From NCBI RefSeq assembly GCF_032452875.1, contig NC_083869.1, forward strand, positions 126,858,001 through 126,922,000: a stretch of DNA of 64,000 bases, read 5' to 3'. Both the position numbers and the translations under genes were made by a program. The stretch comes from Bos javanicus (Eukaryota; Chordata; Mammalia; Artiodactyla; Bovidae). Below the pieces are notes generated by a model that was given only the letters and a program-made list of their open reading frames with translations, did not search any database and had not been told where the DNA came from. Below, one piece after another: positions 44,593-55,624 of this stretch (the stretch's first letter is position 1; every line of letters starts with the position of its first letter).

Positions 44593-45640
44593 CTCAGGGT
44601 AGCCGCCGCCGCTTCTCTCTCTCACGGGCTCTGCAGGCCGCCATTATCGGGGAGCTCGCGCCTCCGCTGCCGCGGCCTCCAGTCAGAGGCCGGCGCGCGC
44701 CCCCGTGGTGCGCGCGGACACACCCCCTTACGCCTCGCGGCCCCGCCCCCCTCCGGCTTTCCGTAGCGCGACCCGGGACGCCGAGCGCTGGTCCCGCGGG
44801 GCGCGCGCCTGGCGCTCCGCTGGCTTCCCGACTCCCTTGGCTTTCAGGAGCCGGGGGGAGTCGCGGAAGGGGGTTGCGCGCTCTGGAATGCACCACTCGT
44901 GCCTCCTCCCCGCGGGGGGACCGGGAGCGGCAAGGCCACTCCACGCCCGGGGGCTCGGTCGCTCTCCAGCCGCAGCGGGTGCCTGCGGCGGGAGTGATTC
45001 CTCAGCCTCAGGTCCGGGCTGAGGGAAGTTCGCGCGCCTGGCGCGCCTCCCCTCCCCCGCTCCGCCCCCATTTCTGACTTTACCGAGCTGCGGGAAGGTG
45101 TGCGGGGTAGCTGGGGCGGAAGGCCTGGGGCATCTTCTTACGCGCCGGGCTGGGATGCCTGCGGGACGCGGGCCTCTTCCGGGGCCCCGCGGGGAAGCAC
45201 GGCCCGAGCTGGGAGGCCTGGCGTCCGCCCCGCCGGCAGGGAGGCTGCACCTTTTGTCAGAGACACTGAGCCATATTTGCGCGCTGTGCAGTTGCCGAGG
45301 CGGCGGTAGCGCGGGGCTGGGTGCGATCATCTGGGAAGACGCGGTCCCCTGCCCCGCCGGCGCGGTGGTATCTCCCTTAAAGAACCCGGCGCCTCATTGT
45401 TCCGAGGCTCTGCAGCCGGGAGACGGGGGCCACCTGCCCCCGGCGTGGAGGAAGGGGCCGCGGCCTCCGCGCACGCCCTGCCTGGCCGCGGCACCCGCGG
45501 GCTGCACGTGGAGAGTCGGGACACCCCCCACCCCCACCCCAACCCCTGGCCTTGCGCGGCTAGCGGCAGAAGTCTGGGCCGGCCTGGACCGAGATTAACA
45601 GCGAGGACGGCCGTGCAAGTGGCCCGACGGTCAGCCTGAG
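44030..45640. promoter_or_regulatory. PDIK1L: PDIK1L CpG island with probable first exon
   Basis: A large CpG-dense block. On the minus strand a candidate noncoding first exon ends CTACCCTGAG|GTAAAT at 44593. Just upstream a GCCGCCATTATCG motif (plus strand, near 44637) resembles the YY1 element commonly found just downstream of TSSs. GC-boxes are frequent (for example CCCCGCCCCC near 44741). No TATA box. The island extends about 1 kb beyond the presumed TSS, compatible with bidirectional initiation. Confidence 0.8.
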
Positions 45641-46620
45641 TCACTGGGGCCCCGGACTGCCGTTGGCCAGATGCAGGCCCGCGTTCACCAGACAGCCAAC
45701 TCTGGACTGTCAGTTGCTCAAAGACCCGGACCGATCGGTCATTCAGTTAGTGTTTCGCGGATCAGTAAGCAACCGCCAGAATCGTCCATTCCTTCTTCAC
45801 GGATTTAATCCCCACCTAGTGTTTGTTCCTCCTCCCAGTGCTGTATAAGGCGTGATGCGCAAAGAATCCCTGTTAACTGCTCTCAAGGGTCAACCAATTA
45901 CCCATTTTATTTTCTGTCCTCCATTTGTGGGCCTCCCGAATGTCTGGGATTGGGTTAGATCTTTAAATGATCTTTCTTACTCCTAAAGAAACTCCACAAG
46001 GGAAGGGCTTATTACTAACCCTATTTTTACAGGTAAGGACGCAGACCTTTGCATTCTTTGATGGAAAGGTGTTTTTTTTTTTTTTTTTTTTGAGGGGGCA
46101 CTTGCCTTGAATACCCACTCCCCTGGTGTAAATTCTCCTACTTATCCTGACCAAAAACAAAAAAAACAAACCGAAACCTTGCTCTGTAATCTGTTCGATT
46201 TTTGCCCTGCATGTCATTTACCAGTCTTCGGCTGTCTACTAGGACTACTGATATATTCTAAGGTTTGGTTTCTGCCCTTGAGAGGAAAAGTTGAGGGCTC
46301 TGTGTAGATAGCTGACTACCTGTGTGGGTAATTGATCAGAATCAGGAGTGGTGTCTCTGGCCGAGGAAACGTTATTTTTTGTTTATCTTAGTCACTAAAT
46401 ACAAGAATCCCTCCTCTCAAGGTGGTTGCAGAACTTGAAATCCACTCCCATAATTCAAAAGTTATGAAACTGACTCTAAAGCCTGTGAGGTGGACGTTTT
46501 AGTAATTTGGGGTGTCCTCTTTAGGAAAAAGATTACAGAATGGGCCTGTGAATACAGTGGTGGGGCCTTGGAAAGTATCTCTGTAAGTGATGGACTCTGA
46601 AGCTTAAGCTTCAGAATAAA
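45641..46620. other. Gene-free flank of the PDIK1L CpG island
   Basis: CpG density falls off after about 45640. A T-run at 46071-46091 is the only conspicuous feature. No gene is recognised. Confidence 0.45.
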
Positions 46621-46629
46621 GATTACCTT

Positions 46630-46816
46630 ATGTGCTGTGCTAAGTCGCTTCAGTTGTGTCTAACTCTGCGACACAATGGACTGTAGCACTGCAGGCTCCT
46701 CTGTCCATGGAATTCTCCAGGCAAGAATACTGAAGTGAATTGCCTTGCCCTCCTCCAGGTGATCTTCCTGCATTGGCAGGTGGGTTCTTTACCCCTAGGG
46801 CCACCTGGGAAGCACC
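46630..46816 (-). mobile_element. Bov-tA SINE, minus orientation, internally deleted
   Basis: GTGCTGTGCTAAGTCGCTTC to GGCCACCTGGGAAGCACC. The sequence around the B-box region is missing (CCAGGTGATCTTCCTGCATTGG). Confidence 0.85.
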
Positions 46817-46969
46817 GTAGATTACCACATGTTACTATATTTGCCCAGAAGCCTTCTACGAGACTCAGAGTTTCTGGGGACAGGAGCCTTGTCTGTGATT
46901 TATCTACCCACTGTGATTTATTTATCCACTGTCTGATATCGCACCAAAATACTCCTGTGGATAGATAGC

Positions 46970-47600
46970 ATTGTCATACACTGCTTGTGGGAAGGCAAAA
47001 TGATGTAATTTCTAATTAAGGACATTTGGCAATCTATAGCCACGTTACCTATGTATTTACTCTTTCATCCAGTAAACTTATGTCAAGGCTAAACTTTAAG
47101 GAGTCTATCCTAGTGATATATTGGCAAAATACAAAAAGCTCTATGCACAAGGCTATTCATTATGGCATTAAAAAAAAAACTATGGCATTATTTTCAATGG
47201 CAAAAGATTGGAAACTGCTCATGTGTCAATTAACTAGCTGAATAAATTACCATACAAATACAGGATGAAGTGCTACGCAGCTGTAAAAAGATAGGTGGAT
47301 AAGTTCTTATAAAGAAATAGAAACTAATAGTAGTAGTAATGTCCGTGTATATAAGGGGAATAAGCAAGGTGCATGACAGTGTTTGTGGAAGTGCTATCTT
47401 CTGTGTAAGTAGTGGGATGATATAAATATACATTAATTGCTTATATTTAAAGGTAAACAATGGAAGAATAAACTCAATCTTCTAAAAATTATCTGCTCTG
47501 TGGGATGGAGCGGGTAGGGATGGGAATGAGATCTCTGTGAATGTACCTTATGTAGCTGGAAACTGTTAGAAACGTAAATGTTGCATATTTACATTAAAAA
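46970..47600 (+). mobile_element. L1M-type 3' fragment, plus orientation
   Basis: GACATTTGGCAATCTATAGC, AAGGCTATTCATTATGGCAT, GGCAAAAGATTGGAAACTGC and CTACGCAGCTGTAAAAAGAT are in the order of old mammalian L1 3' ends. Confidence 0.7.
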
Positions 47601-47720
47601 AAGTTCAGTAGAATAAAACACTCCATGAAAATTAAAAACAAATGGAAACAAATGAAGTGATATAGCTACAAGAGAAAATACTTTCAAGTGGCTTATAAGT
47701 ATTTTGATTATACCTCCCTG

Positions 47721-47941
47721 CTCGGAGGAGCCTGGTGGGCTGCAGTCCATGGGGTCGCTAGAGTCTGACACGACTGAATGACTTCACTTTCACTTTTCAC
47801 TTTCATGCACTGGAGAAGGAAATGGCAACCCACTCCATCGTTCTTGCCTGGAGAATCCCAGGGACGGGGGAGCCTGGTGGGCTGCCGTCTATGGGGTCGC
47901 ACAGAGTCGGACACGAATGAAGCGACTTAGCAGCAGCAGCA
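47721..47941 (+). mobile_element. BOV-A2 SINE, 5'-truncated
   Basis: Starts inside monomer 1 (GGAGGAGCCTGGTGGGCTGC), continues through the linker and monomer 2, and ends TTAGCAGCAGCAGCAA. Confidence 0.9.
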
Positions 47942-48489
47942 AGGAAAACAACATTTTTTGTCAATGGAGTTCATTACTCTGACCATTAATGGATAAAGGA
48001 AAATAAAAATTTTTCTGTTCTTTTCTTGATGGGTTATATTGCAGGTAACCAAATAGTAGATAAGAAAAAGTTATTTTTATAGAAGAATTCCAATGAATAA
48101 ATGCAGAAGAAATGATAGGATTAGAAAAATACAGTTTTGCAAAACCTAATGAAATAATGAGTCTAGGAAGCAATCATGAAATGATGCTGAAACAACTGGA
48201 TGAAAGATTATTGAGAAAACTTGTAATTGAGTGAGACTTTAGGCTAACACTGCCTGAATCCACTGACCAGCCTTAAAATCATTAAGAGGGGCACACAGTG
48301 CTTTCCATAGCATATTCTTGCCTGAAGAAAAAAAAAAAAAAAAAGGAAGCCTAAGCAGACCAAGATCTAGTTACCAGTTTATCAGAAACATGGAACTTAG
48401 ACAAACACCACAGTCAGCTAACTCAAAATGTGGAACGTTCTAAAAGTCTTATTACCACAGACACTATGTCCTTATCATACCTAACAAAA

Positions 48490-48790
48490 AAGAACCCCGG
48501 CAGGGTTCAATCCCTGGGTTGGGAAGGTTCCCTGAAGAAGGAAATTGCAACCCACTCCAGTATTCTGGCAAGCCACTCCAGTGTCTTGCCTGGAGAATCC
48601 CAGGGATGGGGGAGCCTGGTGGGCTGCCATCTGGTCGCAGAGAGTCGGACACGATTGAAGCAACTTAGCAGCAGTAGCAGCCAGTACTCTTGCCTAGAGA
48701 ATCCCGTGGACGGAGGAGCCTGGTACTCTACAATCCACGGGGTTGCAAGGAGTTGGACACGACTGAGCGATTTCACTTTTCACTTTCTTT
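48490..48790 (+). mobile_element. Mosaic Bov SINE with permuted monomers
   Basis: Order: a truncated Bov-tA head (GGGTTCAATCCCTGGGTTGG), a BOV-A piece, then the monomer that normally comes second in BOV-A2 (ends TTAGCAGCAGTAGCAG), then the monomer that normally comes first (ends GCGATTTCACTTTTCACTTT). See findings. Confidence 0.75.
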
Positions 48791-48979
48791 CTATTCATAC
48801 AAAACAAGTGACCTGGTTTCTGCAATAAATTTATTGCATGAAAATTAAAAAGGAAGGTAGAATGGTAAATCATAAAACTCAAGACAGCAAATGCAAAAAC
48901 CTTATTTAGATCCTCATTAATAGTTCAAGTGGATTATTAATAACTATCAAAAGACATCTTTGGTACAATCAGGGAAATT

Positions 48980-49270
48980 TGAATATTAACAATAGATCAA
49001 GGAATTATTTGTTCTTTTTTGTTAGGTGTGATAATGACATAGTGTCTGTGGTAATAAAAGCCTTTTTCAATTAGAAATGCATACTGATGTATTCTGGATA
49101 AAATGAAATGAGATTTGGGATATGTTTTAAAATACTTTGCAAGCAGCATAGCAAACAAAAAGAGGGAGGAAGACTGGCTGAAATATTTATAGTTGTTGAA
49201 ACCTGGGTACATGGGGTTCATTATGCTATTCTACTTTTTGTGTCTGAATTTTTCCATGATAAAAAGACAA
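48980..49270 (+). mobile_element. Old LINE/L1M 3'-end fragment
   Basis: GTTAGGTGTGATAATGACAT, TGTATTCTGGATAAAATGAA, GTACATGGGGTTCATTATGC and TTTTTCCATGATAAAAAG match a familiar old L1 3'-UTR layout. Confidence 0.6.
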
Positions 49271-49404
49271 CCGTGCTCAAAAAATGAAATGTCTTCCATA
49301 GGTGGGAACTTGGATGTAGCGTTCCTGCCCCCTGCTGGCAGGTTCTATTGGTGCAGCTGCTTGCCCCTGTCTTAAGGCAAGTCTGAATTCCCAGACCCGT
49401 CTAG

Positions 49405-49530
49405 AGTCATGTCATTTATAAATCTCACAAGAACTCTACAAAGTGGACAGTATTGGCATACTATTTACAGCTGAGGAAACTGAGACTCAGTGGGACTAAT
49501 AAGCCAAGGGTCCAAAGTCCCATAGAAAAT
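49405..49530 (-). mobile_element. MIR SINE fragment, minus orientation
   Basis: ATTTACAGCTGAGGAAACTG and AGACTCAGTGGGACTAATAAG occur in reversed MIR order, directly before the BovB fragment. Confidence 0.55.
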
Positions 49531-49565
49531 TGCTGTGTTTCTAGACCTTACTTTTTCTATCTCAA

Positions 49566-51342
49566 AGAGATCAGTGACATTTTAGGAATCAGTGAACTAA
49601 AATGGACCAGAATGGGCAAATTTAATTCAGATGACCATTACATCTACTACTGTGGGCAAAAATCCCTTAGAAGAAATGAAGTAGCCCTCATAGTCAACAA
49701 GAATCCGAAATGCAGCGCTTGAGTGCAACCTCAAAAACAGAATGATCTCTGTTTGTTTCCAAGGCAAACCATTCAATATCAGTAATCCAAGCCTATGTCC
49801 CAACCACTAATGCCGAAGAAGCTGAAGTTGAACGGTTCTATGAAGACCTATGAAGATTCTATGAAGACTTTCTAGAACTAACACCAAAAAAAGAAGTCCT
49901 TTTCATCATAGGGGACTGGAATGCAAAAGTAGGTAGTCAAGAGATACCTGGAGTAATAGGCAAACTTGGCCTTGGAGTACAAAATGAAGCTAGTTAAAGG
50001 TTAACAGAGTTTTACTAAGAGAACACACTGCTCGTAGCAAATACCGTCTTCCAACAACACAAGAGACAACTCTACACATGGACATCACCAGATGGTCAGT
50101 ACCGAAATCAGACTGATTATATTCTTTGCAGCTGAAGATGCAGAACCTCTATACAGTCAGCAAAAACAAAACCAGGAGCTGACTGTGGCTCAGATCATGA
50201 ATTCATTCTTGTGAAATTCAGACTTAAATTGAAGAAAGTAGGGAAAACCACTAGACCATTCAAGTATGACCTAAATCAAATCCCTTATGAGTATACAGTA
50301 GAAGTGACAAATCGATTCAAGGGATTAGATCTGATAGAGTGCCTGAAGAACTATGGATGGAGGTTCGTGACATTGTACAGGAGGCTGTGATCAAAATCAT
50401 GCCCAAGAAAAAGAAATGCAAAAAGGAAAATGGTTGTCTGAGGAGGCCTTCCAAATAACTGAAAAAGGAGACGCAAAAGGCAAAGGAGAAAAGGAAAGAT
50501 ATATCCATCTGAATGTAGAGTTCCAAAGAATAGCAAGAAGAGATTAGAAAGTCTTCCTAGATGATCAATCAAAGAAATAGAGGAAAACAATAGAATGGGA
50601 AAGACTAGAGATCTCTTCAAGAAATTTAGAGATACCAAGGGAACATTTCATGCAAAGATGGGCACAATGAAAGAAAGGGTATGGACCTAACAGAAGCAGA
50701 AGATATTAAGAAGAGGTGGCAAGAATACACAGAAGAACTGTACAAAAAAGATCTTCATGACCCAGAAAACCATGATGGTGTGATCACTCACCTAGAGCCA
50801 GACATCCTGGAGTGCAAGGTCAAATGGGCCTTAGGAAGCATCACCAATGAACAAAGCTAGTAGAAGTGATGGAATTCCAGCTGAGTTATTTCAAATCCTA
50901 AATGATGATACTGTTCAAGTGCTGCACTCAATATGCCAGCAAATTTGGAAAACTCTACAGTGGCTGCAGGACTGGGAAAGGTCAGTTTTCATTCCAATCC
51001 CAAAGAAAGGCAATGCCAAAGAATGCTCAAACTACCTCACAGTTGCTAGCAAAGTAATGCTCAAAATTCTCCAAGCAAGGCTTCAACAGTACGTGAACTG
51101 ATAACTTCCAGATGTTCAAGCTGGATTTACAAAAGGCAGAGGAACCAGAGATCAAATTGCCAACATCATCGAAAAAGCAAGAGAATTCTAGAAAACCATC
51201 TACTTCTGCTTTACTGACTGCGCAGTAGTCTTTGACACTGTGGATCACAACAAACTGGAAAATTCTTCAAGAGATGGGAATACCAGGCCACCTTACCTGC
51301 CTCCTGAGAAATCTGTGTGCAGGTCAAGAAGCAACAGTTCAG
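49566..51342 (+). mobile_element. BovB LINE middle section: endonuclease to reverse transcriptase, degraded
   Basis: The largest BovB piece (about 1.8 kb). It runs from the endonuclease-encoding part (GAATCAGTGAACTAAAATGG; GACTGGAATGCAAAAGTAGG near 49915, the APE-type GDWN motif; CAGACTGATTATATTCTTTG near 50108) to the early RT part (frame 50847-51101 with GIPAELFQILNDD and FIPIPKKGNAKE). It stops before the YADD catalytic box. Multiple stops and small indels make it inactive. Neither the 5' end nor the 3' end of the element is present. Confidence 0.93.
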
Positions 51343-51424
51343 AACAGATCCACAGGAAGCAGACCATCAGGGAGCAATTTCACCTATAAACTAGATAAAT
51401 ATAAATAGGTAATATAAATGTGAA

Positions 51425-51775
51425 TTGAATACATAATAGCTATTACACACATTACCTCGGTGACAGGCATTATGCAAAGTGCATTATATCATTGGCTCTG
51501 CACAGTTATCCTCTGACACATACTATTGCCAACCCCCTTTCTAAGAGGTGAGAGGAGGGAATTCCCTGGTGATTCAGCGGTTAGGAGTCTGTACCTTCAC
51601 TGCTGGGGCCAGGGTTCAATCCCTGGTCAGGGAAATAGGATCCCACAAGTTGAGTGGCATGGCAGAAAAAAAGAGAGAGAGAGATGAGAGGACTTACACA
51701 AAGTCATACAGCTAGGAAATGTATAAATTTGGAGTTGAATCCAGCATATAATTGCTTTATGCTTTATTATTATTT
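51425..51775 (-). mobile_element. MIR SINE split by a CHR-type SINE
   Basis: Left half ATAATAGCTATTACACACAT, CAGGCATTATGCAAAGTGCA; right half GACTTACACAAAGTCATACA. Between them a plus CHR-type SINE at 51557-51684 is flanked by TGAGAGGA at 51549-51556 and 51685-51692. Confidence 0.75.
51557..51684 (+). mobile_element. CHR-type SINE, short, plus orientation
   Basis: Head GGAATTCCCTGGTGATTCAG, B-box-like GGTTCAATCCC, tail GGCATGGCAGAAAAAAAGAG then (GA)n. Confidence 0.85.
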
Positions 51776-52870
51776 TTTTTTGAGATATAGCTTATATACA
51801 GGGAAATGCTCACGTCTTAAGTGTATCTTGTGTTTATAACCGCTTGTAACTATTGTACACTGCTTGTTTCACTCTAATGTGAATGCAAATATTAATTTTT
51901 TCTGAATGGTTTATTAATTTTATTTTCTAAGTGGGAATGGGAGCCAAGAAAGAGAAGAAAATGGTCATAAAAGGGAAGCGGGGCAAGTAAGATCAAAGTT
52001 CATGGTTCGCCTAGAGCTGATTATCCCTCCAACGGTTTTATTCTCTTGCAGCAGGGAGTGGTTCCTTGTGTTTTTATCTCCATTCTTCTTTTAGAAGAAT
52101 CCTCATCATGCCCCCTCAGCCACTTAAACATGCAGGTATGTCAGTGTTTCCTCAAATGGGGCAATTTGTCTTTTGGGGCATTTGGTGATATCTGGAGATA
52201 TTTTTGGTTATCACAGTGGGCAGGTTAAGTGCTGTAGACATCCAGTGGGAGAGACCAAGAATGCTGCTAAATATGCTACAATGCACAGGACAGCCTTCCC
52301 ACAACAAAGAGTTATCCTGCTTCAAATGCCAGTAATGTGGAAATGGAAAAATCCTCGTCTAAGTAACAACAGTAAACTTGCTATGTAAATGCAGCTGGAA
52401 GGTGAGTCTCTTGGTCCCTTTCCCATCAGATTGCTGGTGCTAAGTTCCCCCCTGGAGAAATTCTAGAGACGTCATTGATGATGCTTTGTCAGAGACTTTG
52501 TGCCCTCTGAAGTCATCTCATCCTAGGTCAACAAAAAAGTGTTGTCAAAATGCTACCAAACAATTAAGGATGACTGAGAAGCAGCTCCTACCCTCTCATA
52601 GTAGGGAGAATCCCCATCAGTATTCCTATCTCTCTGCTTCCCCAGCTGGTGGAGCCCCAGCCCCATCTCTGCAGGGGGAGGCTGATGCCGAAACTCCTTT
52701 AAGAGAGTGTCAGCTCTGGGACTAATGAGTGGTGTGACCTTGAGCAAGTTTCCTCCCTGCTCTGAGCCACAGTTTCTCCATCTGCAAAAAGAAGGGTCTG
52801 ATTAGCTCTAACATTCTGATTCTTCAATCCTACATCTTCACTATGCTTGTACCAAGAAGATTGAAATGAT
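51776..52870. other. Gene-free stretch with weak old repeats
   Basis: 52705-52825 is a plus MIR piece (TGACCTTGAGCAAGTTTCCT, CAGTTTCTCCATCTGC). 52140-52390 resembles an old mammalian element (GGTGATATCTGGAGATATTT) that I cannot name securely. No gene is recognised. Confidence 0.45.
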
Positions 52871-52872
52871 CA

Positions 52873-52999
52873 TTTCTTTTTTGTGTGTGTGCCGTGCCAC
52901 ATATCTTGTGTGATCTTAGTTGCCTGATCAAGGATTGAACCTGGGCCCTCAGCAGTGAAAGCATGGAGTCCTAACCACTGGACCACCAGGAAATTCCCT
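52873..52999 (-). mobile_element. CHR-type SINE, short, minus orientation
   Basis: GCCGTGCCACATATCTTGTG, ATCAAGGATTGAACCTGGGC, CTAACCACTGGACCACCAGG. Confidence 0.8.
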
Positions 53000-53486
53000 A
53001 AAATGGTCATTTCGGACCTAGACCCCAGACAAGTGATTTAGAGGTGCAAGAAGATCACGTGTCAGATGCAAGCTGTTTTGTCTTTGGATGGGTCCTATTT
53101 ATCTCTTTGGTGAGGACTGAGAGCAGCTGGAGCATCTGGTAGTTAAGACCAAGTCCCATATCCCCTGCCATTGGTCCAAGAGCTTCTGTTGGGGGTTGTC
53201 CCTGTCTGAGAGTCATGGTGAATGAGTCATGGATGAGGAGTTGAGGGCTACAAGATAAGGTCCCAAGAGCATCCCAAACTGTGAATCCACTCAGTTTCTC
53301 AGCAGGTACTGAGATGATGAAGCTTGACCTCTGACCCTTTTGGATGCTTCATGTTATAAGTGCAGAAACTCAGACTTACTTGAAAGGAAGATTGGCATGC
53401 TTGACTGAGAAGAATGGAGATGGGAGGGCTAGCTTCAGGAAAGGTTTGATTCAGCTGCTCATATACCACCAAAGACCCTTCAATGA
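53000..53486. other. Unique gene-free sequence
   Basis: No gene or repeat family is recognised. Confidence 0.4.
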
Positions 53487-53489
53487 TGC

Positions 53490-53702
53490 TGTGCGTGTGT
53501 ACGAAGTCACTTCAGTCATGTCCAACTCTTTGTGACCCTACAGACTATAGCCTGCCAGACTCCTCTGTCCATGGATTTTCCAGGCAAGAATACTGGAGTG
53601 AGTTGGCATGCCCTTCTCCAGGGGATCTTTCTAACCCAGGGATCGAAGCCTCGTCTCCTGCATTGCAGGCAGATTCTTTACCACTGAGCCACTGGGGAAG
53701 CC
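53490..53702 (-). mobile_element. Bov-tA SINE, minus orientation
   Basis: From GTACGAAGTCACTTCAGTCA to GAGCCACTGGGGAAGCCC, with near-repeats TCAATGATGCTG before and TCAACGATGCTG after as the target-site duplication. Confidence 0.92.
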
Positions 53703-53728
53703 CTCAACGATGCTGACTTCATCTTAAT

Positions 53729-53781
53729 CCTGGCTCTTCTTATGGGCCCAGATGGTGTTTCTGGCTCTTCTTATGGGCCCA
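53729..53781 (+). repeat. Tandem 22-bp duplication
   Basis: CTGGCTCTTCTTATGGGCCC plus AG occurs at 53729-53750 and again at 53760-53781, separated by 9 bp. Confidence 0.85.
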
Positions 53782-54039
53782 GCAGGGCTTCTAGGGATTC
53801 AGCCATGGGAGCTGGTATCCCACAGGAGCAGGAAAGTCAATTGCAAATCTCTATTCCTCAAACCATAGTCTAAGAACTGAGTCTTTTTGGACCTGATTGA
53901 CTTATCTAGGGTTGTGGGCTCTTTCTTGACCAAGCTGTGTCCTAGAGGATGGGACTTAGTGGCTGAAATCCAGAGGTTTGGAGAACAGCCAGCAAATTTC
54001 ACTACACATACCTTTCCTGAGGAGTCAGCTAGTACCTGG

Positions 54040-54340
54040 CACATGGCAGGTACTTTATTCATTGTCAACAGCTATTTAGTGAGTGCCTGCTATGTGCAAG
54101 AAATTGTGCTAGATGCTGGTAAAAAGCAGTGAACAAGAAGATAAGGCCCTTGCCCTCATGGCCCTCAAAGTCTAATAGGGGAGACAGAAACACCTTAATG
54201 AGCAAAGACACTATAGTGTGATTGGTGCCAGAGAGGGATTCCATGAACCTGGAGGAGGGGACCCTAAACTGTTCTTACATGAAGGGATCTGGAGGGTCAG
54301 GGAAAGCTTTTGACAGGAGGTGGCATTGAAATTGAGACTT
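54040..54340 (+). mobile_element. Ancient mammalian interspersed repeat, family unassigned
   Basis: TTAGTGAGTGCCTGCTATGT, CAGTGAACAAGAAGATAAGG, GCCCTTGCCCTCATGGCCCT, GTCAGGGAAAGCTTTTGAC and AGGAGGTGGCATTGAAATTG follow a familiar widespread mammalian repeat order, but I cannot name the family with confidence. Confidence 0.5.
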
Positions 54341-54420
54341 GAGGGTCCAAGTGAGACATAAGCTGACGTTCTTTAAATACTTGGTCAATAATTATTTAAA
54401 GCAGGGGCTAAGCAGTGTTT

Positions 54421-54540
54421 CTTGGAGAAGGAAATGGCAACACGTTCTAATTCTTTCCTGGAGAATCCCATGGACAGAGGAGCCTGGAAGACTACAATCC
54501 ATGGGGTTGCAGAGTCAGACATGAGTGAGCACGCACACAG
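54421..54540 (+). mobile_element. Bov SINE body fragment, 5'-truncated
   Basis: TTGGAGAAGGAAATGGCAAC to CAGACATGAGTGAGCACGC; the tRNA-like head is absent. Confidence 0.8.
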
Positions 54541-54955
54541 AGAAGCAGTGTTTGGGGAAAGGGTAGAGAGGACACACCAGTCTTTTCGTGTGTGCATTCT
54601 TGTTAAATTTATCTTTGTAAGTTCTTAGATTGATACCTGCTTTACTGACTAAATCAGACTCTGTTGCTTGGTTTTTGTCAGTCCACCGATGAAAGGTGAA
54701 TGCCCTCGTGGAGGGCTGCAGGAGTCAGAGTTCAGATATTGTGACGTTGAGTGCCAAACTCAGGACCAAGGGAGATTCTGCCCTGCGAGCCCTTCTCTAG
54801 CCAGTCAGACTTGTGGACACGCCTTTCTGCACTACGGTATTATATATGCTGAGGATTCTAGTTCAGTTCTAGGTGAGTCTAGTGAAGGAGGCAGGTGACT
54901 GAGCTGGACTGTGGCTATGCTGTGTGCCCACAGCTTGTCCCTCTTGCTACTTGTG
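54541..54955. other. Unique gene-free sequence
   Basis: No gene or repeat family is recognised. Confidence 0.4.
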
Positions 54956-54959
54956 GAGC

Positions 54960-55160
54960 TATATGACATTTTAACAAAGCAGTCTGTCAAGAACCCTTTC
55001 AAAAATCAATCCCACTTCTGAGAACTGAGCCTAAGGGAATAATTTAAGATGTGGCTTTCAGTATAGCACTATTGGTAACTCTGAGAAGCTAAAAGCAAAA
55101 GATGAGTCCAACAACATATCTACAGGTTAGGTTATTCTGCGGCCATTAAAAAATAGGAAT
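54960..55160 (+). mobile_element. L1M-type fragment, plus orientation
   Basis: AATCCCACTTCTGAGAACTG, AGCCTAAGGGAATAATTTAA, ATTGGTAACTCTGAGAAGCT and TTCTGCGGCCATTAAAAAAT follow old L1 3'-end order. Confidence 0.6.
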
Positions 55161-55624
55161 TCTCCTCTGCGATCACCCTGTTTTTTCAGTCTTCTAACTT
55201 TATTGAGTCTTTCAATGGCTAAATCAGAGACCTCTCTTGGTAAATGTCATACTGCACTTGAAAATATGTGGGTTATTTTCAAATATCTTTTGATATTGAT
55301 CTCTAACATAATTACACAGAAATAAGAGAACAGACTCTGTATGATTTCAATACCTGTCGACCATGACATTTCTGCCCCTGATCTTATGTCTCTGGATATG
55401 TTCCAGTGTCTCCTAGTTTATAGTCTATGGGAACTTGAATAGAATTTATATCCTACTGTTGTGAGAAAATTGTATAAATATTAATTATGTTGACTTGTTT
55501 CATAATGCTTTTCAGGCCTACTATATTCTTCTACTTCTCTGTACATTCATTCTATTAATTTCTGAGAGTTTGATATTGAAACTCTGACTAAAAATCTTAT
55601 AACTTCAGATTATAAGATTATAAC

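Noticed and set aside
44018..45330. Several 100-200-codon frames in both strands
   Set aside because: They arise from stop-poor CpG-island sequence around PDIK1L exon 1; no protein family is recognised.
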